13,453 nucleotides of DNA. Source: Prevotella sp. UBA3757. Its GTDB lineage: Bacteria > Bacteroidota > Bacteroidia > Bacteroidales > Bacteroidaceae. Position numbers and translations under genes: made by a program. The notes below the pieces were generated by a model that was not told the origin of the DNA, did no database searches, and saw nothing but the letters and a program-made list of their open reading frames with translations. Within the stretch, counting starts at the first letter, position 1. Every line of letters starts with the position of its first letter. This document shows, piece after piece, positions 1-5,972 of this stretch. The DNA lies in the NCBI GenBank assembly GCA_002371715.1, contig DFGF01000057.1, forward strand, positions 1 through 13,453, written 5' to 3'.

Positions 1-106
1 CGGAGCATGTCGCCCAGCCCCACGGTGCTACGTTGTTGCCAGCGCTGACCGTCAGGAGCGACAGGGCGCTCAGCAGTGTCGTTAGAATTGTTTTCATTGT
101 CTTCAT
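1..106 (-). CDS. Secreted protein, N-terminal fragment (partial)
   Basis: Reading leftward from an ATG at 106 there is an open frame of 35 codons that leaves the window without a stop. It begins MKTMKTILTTLLSALSLLTV and continues SAGNNVAPWGWATCS. The first 22 or so residues are a clear signal peptide: two lysines, a hydrophobic core and a small-residue SA-G cleavage region. A second in-frame ATG lies at codon 4, so the exact start is uncertain. An AACTTTG-type promoter box lies about 50 bp upstream on the same strand. The gene is divergent from the pectin operon at 362 and may share its control region. The mature start with its W-G-W-A-T stretch recalls secreted beta-helix or pectin-active proteins of Prevotella, but that is only an impression from a few residues; no function is assigned. 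Only the signal peptide is firm. Confidence 0.7.
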   Translation of the reverse strand, partial: MKTMKTILTTLLSALSLLTVSAGNNVAPWGWATCS

Positions 107-155
107 TTGTTTATTAATTATTGTGATAGTTTGGAATGTCTTGTCATTTACGGTG

Positions 156-163
156 CAAAGTTA
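156..163 (-). promoter_or_regulatory. Bacteroidota -7 box (TAACTTTG) for the leftward gene
   Basis: The minus strand reads TAACTTTGCA here, a good match to the Bacteroidota TAnnTTTG -7 element, and lies 50 bp from the ATG at 106. No exact TTTG -33 element is visible at the expected spacing, so the call rests on the -7 box, its orientation and its place before a signal-peptide ORF. Confidence 0.6.
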
Positions 164-293
164 CAAATATTATTTCTAATCAGACACAGATGATTCGTTA
201 TATTAGGAGAAAAAAAACGGGAAAATAGGGTGAGAAGCTGTTTTTTCCACCTTTCAAGATAGTTTTTCCCCCCAGAGGCAACACATTTCCACC

Positions 294-301
294 TATTTTT
301 G
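294..301 (+). promoter_or_regulatory. Bacteroidota -7 box (TATTTTTG) for the repeat-protein/PME operon
   Basis: TATTTTTGCAAA matches TAnnTTTG and lies 60 bp before the ATG at 362. The -33 side is a T-rich stretch (263-267) without an exact TTTG at 19-21 bp. This box also decides the start of the next gene: a longer in-frame start at 299 would lie inside the promoter, so translation from 362 is preferred. The remainder of 107-361 is AT-rich and shows no gene on either strand. Confidence 0.55.
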
Positions 302-361
302 CAAACAGAAGCAACAACGAGTAAGTTACAAAACAAATTACTAACATTAATTATTTATCGT

Positions 362-2440
362 ATGAAAAAACTGTTTACCTTTATGTTTGCATCGCTGATG
401 CTCCTGCTGGGCACAACGATGGTCAACGCACAGTCAAAGATTCCCGGCGAGCTTGACCTCTCGACAGCCGTTGTGGATGGTGGCACAGGAACACTGCACG
501 GCTCAGCCGGCTGGAACGGTTCCATCATCGACTGGATGACCAAGGGCAACACCGCCACCATCCAGTTTGAGAACACCCAGGCCGGCACTAAGTACGACAT
601 TGTCAGCTACGGCGGCACCAACCAGTCGCAGGTTGTCATCAACTTCAAAATTACGGCAGCCGACGGCACCGTCTTCTACGATGCCACGACAGAGCCCTAC
701 GCCGTAGGCGGCTTCGGCGACAAGAAGGCCAACAAGAGCCTGCCCACCACCAATGCCATGCCTGCCGGCAACTACACGCTGGTCATGACGTATGACAATC
801 TGGAGGAAGGTGCTTCGCTGACAGTGAACATCAGCAAGATTGAATTCCTGGATTCAGAGGCTCAGACCGCAGAGCCAGCCAGCGACAAACTGGGACTCAA
901 CATTCCCGGTGTGCTGGACGGTTCAAAAGCCACCATCGAGAAGAACTGCTCATGGGGCAGCACACCAAGCTGTGACGAGAGCAACTGCTTCAACTGGGTG
1001 GGTGACGGCGACGTCATCTCGTTCCCCATCACCAATACCAAGACGTCGGCCTATGCCATTTCCTTTGAGACCGCTACACCTTGCGAGCCTGTCACTATCG
1101 ACTTCCTCATTACCGACGCCAACGGCCAGACCGTCTATGGCCAGACTGCCAACGTCGTCTGCACTGGTGTTGACGGTGGCGACTGGGCCTTCAAGCCCGA
1201 AGGTCACAACACCTCGCTGCCCAATACCGACGTGCTGCCTGCTGGCAACTATACGCTGAAGCTGACTTTCCACCATGGTACCAACTACGAGAACTTCACA
1301 ACCAACGTCAAGGACATCACCTTCGAGACTGTAGCCGGTGAAAGCGCTGACTCGTTCGACGTCAATCTCTCAACGGTTGACGTTTCTGAATCGCAAGGCA
1401 ACAAGACGCTGCACTACATGGAACAAACTGAAGGTGACGGCGACACACCGCGCCTGGACTACCCCTCGGCCGGCGACGTTGCCAAGTTCAACATCACCCT
1501 GCCCAAGGCTTCTGCCTACCAAATGAGCATCAACTATGCCACCCCGATGACCGGCATGTTCATGACCTGGACGCTGACAGATGCTGCCGGCAACGAGGTT
1601 TACAACGAGATGTTCAACCTTGACCCCACCGGTGCTCCTGGCGACTTCTGGACCATCTACAAGGACTTCGACAATATTCCGCCGACTGCCGAGCTTCCTG
1701 CCGGCGACTATACACTGCGCCTGAAGTACAACATCGACAAGAACGGTACCATCACGCCAGGCTCATACAACGGTGAAGTCAACCCCAACTTCCACGTCAA
1801 CATCAAGCGCATTACCTTCACGGCCGTGGCCGGTGGCAGTCAGCCTGCTGCTGTCCAGACGCTCTACTCATGGGAAGGTGCAGAGGCTGGTGCCGTAGAA
1901 AAAGGCGGCAAGGCTGTGGCATCTGACGGCGAGAGTGTGAACTATGCCAACAGCGGCAACTGGACTATCCGCGTAAACAAGAAGAAGGCTGATATTGCCA
2001 CCGACTATGTAGAGATCACCCTCGACGAAGCCCTTCAGAACGGCGATGAGATAGCCATCACGGCCTACCGCAACAAGGACACCGATGCCAATGGCACACT
2101 GTACATGCTCTTCGAGAACGGTGCCGAGATTGACGAGGGCAGCGAAAAGGTCTGGAACAATATCCATGCTGACTACGCCCAGGAACCCAACACGCGCACC
2201 TATACCATCGGTGCCGAGGCAGGCAGCAAGTCGTTCAAGATGGTACGCTCAGCAACTGGTACGAATGTCTTCATCACTAAACTGGTTATTACCCGCGGCG
2301 GTACAACCGGCATTGAGACTGTCGAGACCGTCAGCATGAAGCCCGCTACCAACATTCTCTACAACCTGCGTGGACAGCGTGTAGATGCCAGCTACAAGGG
2401 TATTGTCATCATGAACGGCAAAAAGTATTTCCAGAAATAA
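362..2440 (+). CDS. Secreted three-repeat carbohydrate-binding-like protein with C-terminal tail
   Basis: The protein is 692 residues. The start at 362 was chosen because MKKLFTFMFASLMLLLGTTM followed by VNAQ-S is a complete signal peptide, whereas the in-frame extension to 299 runs into the promoter box. The mature part shows three related beta-rich repeats of about 140-150 residues (roughly 27-163, 179-325 and 337-490). Each ends with the same signature: PAG(N/D)YTL (starting at residues 134, 293 and 446), then a short beta stretch with (N/V)(I/K)-x-(I/R)-(E/T)F. A fourth beta-sandwich-like domain (about 495-650) follows, then the tail YNLRGQRV...KGIVIMNGKK. No catalytic motif is seen. The repeats resemble carbohydrate-binding or adhesin jelly-roll modules, so a glycan-binding role is inferred rather than shown. 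It lies 12 bp upstream of the pectin methylesterase with no promoter between them, so the two are probably co-transcribed and may act together at the cell surface. Confidence 0.75.
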   Translation: MKKLFTFMFASLMLLLGTTMVNAQSKIPGELDLSTAVVDGGTGTLHGSAGWNGSIIDWMTKGNTATIQFENTQAGTKYDIVSYGGTNQSQVVINFKITAADGTVFYDATTEPYAVGGFGDKKANKSLPTTNAMPAGNYTLVMTYDNLEEGASLTVNISKIEFLDSEAQTAEPASDKLGLNIPGVLDGSKATIEKNCSWGSTPSCDESNCFNWVGDGDVISFPITNTKTSAYAISFETATPCEPVTIDFLITDANGQTVYGQTANVVCTGVDGGDWAFKPEGHNTSLPNTDVLPAGNYTLKLTFHHGTNYENFTTNVKDITFETVAGESADSFDVNLSTVDVSESQGNKTLHYMEQTEGDGDTPRLDYPSAGDVAKFNITLPKASAYQMSINYATPMTGMFMTWTLTDAAGNEVYNEMFNLDPTGAPGDFWTIYKDFDNIPPTAELPAGDYTLRLKYNIDKNGTITPGSYNGEVNPNFHVNIKRITFTAVAGGSQPAAVQTLYSWEGAEAGAVEKGGKAVASDGESVNYANSGNWTIRVNKKKADIATDYVEITLDEALQNGDEIAITAYRNKDTDANGTLYMLFENGAEIDEGSEKVWNNIHADYAQEPNTRTYTIGAEAGSKSFKMVRSATGTNVFITKLVITRGGTTGIETVETVSMKPATNILYNLRGQRVDASYKGIVIMNGKKYFQK

Positions 2441-2452
2441 TACGAGTCAGTT

Positions 2453-5400
2453 ATGAGTAAAAACTTCATCGCAAAGAAGGTGGGACTGCTATTAGCAGCC
2501 CTGCCTTTGGCTTTGACCACAGCGCAAGGCCAGTCAACAACGACAATGGCCCACTGGTCGTTCAACTACGGCTACACCATTGCCAACGGTGTGGGTACGC
2601 CAAACACGACGCTAATCACCAGCAATGGCAGCGTCAACCTGCACGATGTCGCCCTGAAGCCAAACGAACAGTTTCTCAGCTCAGAACAGGTGACGCTGAA
2701 AGCCCATCGTCCTACCATTGCCACACAGGCCAACCAGGTTAGCGCCCAGGACAACAAAGGAGCCTATCACGAAGTGAACGCCATCAATTGCGACGGTGCA
2801 GCCCTGCACATGACTTCCCCAGTACCGACGTCGGTAGAGCTCAGCACGAGTTACACCTATGGCGAGAACACCACGCCGTTCCCCGACGGACAGACATACG
2901 GTTACCAGAGTCCCTACAACTACTTTGAGATAGAAGCCGACACCCGCAACTACAAAGCGGCCATGGAGCTTGAAATGAAGGCTGCCGGACATAACAGTGC
3001 CACACAGTATTATGTCGTCGCCTATTCTTCTGACAGAACCTCATGGACAATCCTCGGCGATGAATATCTGACTGGTGCCAGCTACAACCGCTGGGTCAAT
3101 ACGACCGTTTCGCTTCCTGTAGGCGGTCAGGAAAAGGTGTACATTCGCATTTTCCCTGCCAAGAACTGGAAAGGTGCTGGCAACAATGTCAACGGCGACA
3201 ATCAGTTCGACCTGGATGATGTCTGGCTACGCGGAGAATTCACTTCAAGCCTGGCCCAGATAACGGGTATCAGCATTGGCGAGTATACTGCCACAACAGG
3301 TGACGGACAAGACTTTGAGATTCGGCTGCCCAAGACCTATACCGAAGCAACGGCAACCATTTCGGTCAATGTGGAGCATGCTTCGCTAAGCGTCTCTGCA
3401 GAGGAAGGCGACAGTGGCGACGAAGTGGAAGTGACGGCTAATGCCGACGGCACGTTTACCGTCGAGACCCCGCGCCCCAACAACGCACACATCGTCACGT
3501 TCCGGCTCACCCCCACTGAAGGTGCCATCACGGAAAAGTCCAAGTACACACTTCGCCTGTTCCATGCTGGCGAGCTGCAAGTACGTACGCTTGCCATCGA
3601 CGGCGTGACCGCACCTGTTGCCGTACGCAATGCACTGAACAGCAGTGCCGATTTCACCGCTACATTCAGCGATAACGTCTACACAGTCACACCCGTTGTC
3701 ACCGCTACATTCAACGACGGTACACAGGCCGATGTCACCTCGCAATATGAGGCCAGCACAGCAACATACCTGTTGAAGGGTGCCGACCGTACCTTCACGC
3801 TCCATGTGGAGGGGGTCTATATCTACGAGAGAGGTGAGAAGGATGAGGAATACCGCATCACCTACAGCGCCGACGGCAAGGCCGCCTATGAGCCCCAAGG
3901 CCAGTGGACTGACGGCTGGACTGACGGTCTCTACACCCTGCGCACCACCAGTCTCGACGGCTGGGGCGGGCAGCAATTCAAGTTCAATGCCGCCGACAAC
4001 GTGCTCGAAGTTCCTGGCGGCGTAGTCGTCAAGACTTTCACGCTCGAGAAGTTCGGTGCCAACTATGGCGACGGCGAGGGTCTGACCAGCATGACATCCG
4101 ACGGTGCTACGTTCCGCATTCCTACCCTTCACGACTATATTCGCGGCGGACGTGAGGATGTGACCGTCGTGGTCGAGAACCACAAAGCCGGCGAACCCAT
4201 AGCCTTCACCATCACCGGCGGCAACCAGCCCTATGCCCAACTCCTGCTGGTCATCGAGAAGACCAATCCCGGCACCACGCCAAAGGTCATGGCCCAGACG
4301 GCCAGCGTCCAGCGTAACCACGTCATGGTCAGCGTGAAGTTCGACCGTGAGATGAAGTCGTCGGACGTCGTGTTCGAGGGCAATGAGGTTCATGCCGACG
4401 AGGGCCAGACGCTGAACTTTGGAATTTCCGGTCTGGACTACGAGCGTGAATACACCTTTACCATACCTGCCGGTGGTGCTGAAGACCTGTTTGGCAACAA
4501 GACCACCGAAGCCATCACCCTGACTTTCGCAACCCAGTCACAGGCTCCCGTCGAAAAGAAAGCCTTCGACTACGTGGTAGGCTCTGCTCAGGAGTTTACC
4601 GCTGCCATCAAGGCACTCGGCAACACAACAGCCAAGAACCTGGAGCGCGTCACAATCCTCATGAAGAATGGCGACTACGATTTCGGCCAGGACAACGAGC
4701 AGCGCATCAATCGCGGCAACGTCTCGCTGGTCGGCCAGAGCCGTGACGGCGTACTCATCCACGGCACCCGCACAGGCATTTCGAACCCCATCCTGAACAT
4801 CCGCGACCGCGAGGGCTTCTACCTGCAGGACCTGACAGCCCGCAACGACCTGGACTATAGGCAGGCCAAGCGCAAGGGTGTGGGCGTAGCCATTTATGGC
4901 GGCAACAAGTCGATTATGAAGAACGTCTGCATGCAGTCGCAGCAGGACACACAGGTTACGGGCGAGCGCTCCTACTTTGACCACTGCCGCATCCAGGGTA
5001 CCGTCGACTACATCTGCGGTGGCGGCGACCAGTTCTACGACCAGTGCGAACTCATCATGGAGGGACCGGGCAGCGTCATCGCAGCACCCTCGACCACCAG
5101 CACTACCAAGTGGGGCTACGTGTTCAGCCACTGCACCATTGACCGCGCCGAGGCCGGTGCCGGTGCCACGATGAAGGACAAGGGCGACTACAGTCTCTCG
5201 CGTCCGTGGCAGAATTTCCCCGCCACCTACTATCTCTTCACCAGGATGATGATTCAGCCCAACGACAATGGCTACACCTCGATGGGTAATCTCCCAACCC
5301 GTTTCTACGAGTACGGTTCTGTTGACAAGGACGGCCATGAGATTGACCTCAGCGTGCGCGGCAATTCGCCCACGTCGACCAACAGCTACGTACCCGTCAT

Positions 5401-5827
5401 CACAGCCGATGAGGCAAAGAAGTTCACCATTATGAACGTGCTGGGCGGCACGGACGGATGGTTGCCGACAGACTATACTCAACTGACAAAGGCCCCACGG
5501 GCCACTGTCAACGGCGGCATCATCTCGTGGGAGAATGACCCGCAGGTGCGCTGCACCGTCATCTTCAAGGACGGACAGTATGTAGGCAACACTGCCGAGA
5601 ACCGTTTCACCGTCAGCGAGACCGGCACCTACACGCTGCGTACGGCCAACGAGATGGGCGGTCTGAGCACTGAGGAGACCACCGTCGTCGTGGAAACGAC
5701 CGGCATCGACCAGCTGAAGTCCAGCCCGTCTGCCAGCAATGCCTGCTACAACCTGCAGGGGCAGCGCGTCGGTGCAGCCCATAAGGGCATTGTCATCGTC
5801 AACGGTAAGAAAATAGTCAGGAAATAA
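2453..5827 (+). CDS. Multidomain secreted pectin methylesterase (CE8)
   Basis: 1124 residues with an N-terminal signal peptide (residues 1-27, ...TTAQGQ). The catalytic right-handed beta-helix lies at about 702-1011. The family's key residues are present: Q-Q-D-T with Asp832 (acid/base), G-T-V-D-Y with Asp852 (nucleophile) and S-R-P-W with Arg917 and Trp919. Their spacing (20 and 65 residues) fits known pectinesterases. The enzyme hydrolyses methyl esters of homogalacturonan, releasing methanol and exposing pectate. Before the catalytic domain are about 670 residues of accessory modules: a jelly-roll-like domain (about 30-265), Ig-like segments (about 270-460), a further beta domain (about 460-605) and an Ig-like SbsA-type domain (about 610-695). 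After it come an FnIII-like module (about 1015-1085) and the tail YNLQGQRV...KGIVIVNGKK, shared with the upstream gene. This is far longer than classical PMEs (about 300-400 residues). The catalytic call is firm; the accessory-domain names are approximate. Confidence 0.93.
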   Translation: MSKNFIAKKVGLLLAALPLALTTAQGQSTTTMAHWSFNYGYTIANGVGTPNTTLITSNGSVNLHDVALKPNEQFLSSEQVTLKAHRPTIATQANQVSAQDNKGAYHEVNAINCDGAALHMTSPVPTSVELSTSYTYGENTTPFPDGQTYGYQSPYNYFEIEADTRNYKAAMELEMKAAGHNSATQYYVVAYSSDRTSWTILGDEYLTGASYNRWVNTTVSLPVGGQEKVYIRIFPAKNWKGAGNNVNGDNQFDLDDVWLRGEFTSSLAQITGISIGEYTATTGDGQDFEIRLPKTYTEATATISVNVEHASLSVSAEEGDSGDEVEVTANADGTFTVETPRPNNAHIVTFRLTPTEGAITEKSKYTLRLFHAGELQVRTLAIDGVTAPVAVRNALNSSADFTATFSDNVYTVTPVVTATFNDGTQADVTSQYEASTATYLLKGADRTFTLHVEGVYIYERGEKDEEYRITYSADGKAAYEPQGQWTDGWTDGLYTLRTTSLDGWGGQQFKFNAADNVLEVPGGVVVKTFTLEKFGANYGDGEGLTSMTSDGATFRIPTLHDYIRGGREDVTVVVENHKAGEPIAFTITGGNQPYAQLLLVIEKTNPGTTPKVMAQTASVQRNHVMVSVKFDREMKSSDVVFEGNEVHADEGQTLNFGISGLDYEREYTFTIPAGGAEDLFGNKTTEAITLTFATQSQAPVEKKAFDYVVGSAQEFTAAIKALGNTTAKNLERVTILMKNGDYDFGQDNEQRINRGNVSLVGQSRDGVLIHGTRTGISNPILNIRDREGFYLQDLTARNDLDYRQAKRKGVGVAIYGGNKSIMKNVCMQSQQDTQVTGERSYFDHCRIQGTVDYICGGGDQFYDQCELIMEGPGSVIAAPSTTSTTKWGYVFSHCTIDRAEAGAGATMKDKGDYSLSRPWQNFPATYYLFTRMMIQPNDNGYTSMGNLPTRFYEYGSVDKDGHEIDLSVRGNSPTSTNSYVPVITADEAKKFTIMNVLGGTDGWLPTDYTQLTKAPRATVNGGIISWENDPQVRCTVIFKDGQYVGNTAENRFTVSETGTYTLRTANEMGGLSTEETTVVVETTGIDQLKSSPSASNACYNLQGQRVGAAHKGIVIVNGKKIVRK

Positions 5828-5858
5828 TTTGGCATTTCTCTCATTTCTTCGTAACTTT
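5828..5858 (+). repeat. 31-bp direct repeat, copy 1 (degenerate promoter copy)
   Basis: Identical over 31 bases to 5913-5943, 85 bp downstream. It begins with TTTGGCATTTC and ends with GTAACTTT. The copy holds TTTG at 5828-5831, 20 bp, then TAACTTTC at 5852-5859: the layout of a Bacteroidota promoter, but with the last -7 base changed from G to C. It starts directly after the stop codon of the PME gene. It is probably a duplicated, weakened promoter. Confidence 0.85.
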
Positions 5859-5876
5859 CACCTTTGGTGAAGTTAC
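5851..5876 (+). repeat. Hairpin over the degenerate -7 box
   Basis: GTAACTTTCACC (5851-5862) pairs with GGTGAAGTTAC (5866-5876) around a TTT loop, with one bulged T. The hairpin lies 24-49 bases after the PME stop. It could help end transcription of the upstream operon, but no U-tract follows, so a terminator is not claimed. Confidence 0.6.
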
Positions 5877-5885
5877 CCGCACTCG

Positions 5886-5923
5886 GAAATGCCAAAGAAA
5901 AAACAATTTTTCTTTGGCATTTC
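5886..5923 (+). repeat. 17-bp perfect hairpin overlapping the regulator promoter
   Basis: Arms 5886-5902 and 5907-5923 are perfectly complementary (GAAATGCCAAAGAAAAA against its reverse complement), with a 4-base loop ACAA. The right arm contains the -33 TTTG of the downstream promoter. The A/T-rich loop end could make this a bidirectional terminator-like structure, but no separate U-tract follows. The alternative is an operator: the arm sequence TTTGGCATTTC also occurs in the direct-repeat copy at 5828. Confidence 0.75.
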
Positions 5924-5944
5924 TCTCATTTCTTCGTAACTTTG
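5913..5944 (+). promoter_or_regulatory. Promoter of the regulator/GH3 operon, in repeat copy 2
   Basis: TTTG (5913-5916), 20 bp, TAACTTTG (5937-5944) followed by CA is a full match to the Bacteroidota sigma-70 promoter. It lies inside the second copy of the 31-bp repeat (5913-5943). The regulator ATG at 5973 is 28 bp after the -7 box, giving a short leader. No other promoter is visible before the GH3 gene, so both genes probably depend on this site. Confidence 0.8.
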
Positions 5945-5972
5945 CAGCATCGCTCCGAAGAGCAGTGGGGCG

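Noticed and set aside
299..361. N-terminal extension of the 692-residue protein to an ATG at 299
   Set aside because: The ATG at 299 lies inside the -7 box, and the extension would bury the signal peptide.
3386..4393. 335-codon antisense open frame within the PME gene
   Set aside because: Same shadow effect; low-complexity V/G/D-rich product and no promoter.
4538..5782. 414-codon open frame antisense to the pectin methylesterase gene
   Set aside because: It lies opposite a gene with intact CE8 catalytic motifs; the frame is open because of GC-rich codon bias, and its product has no recognisable domain or signal.
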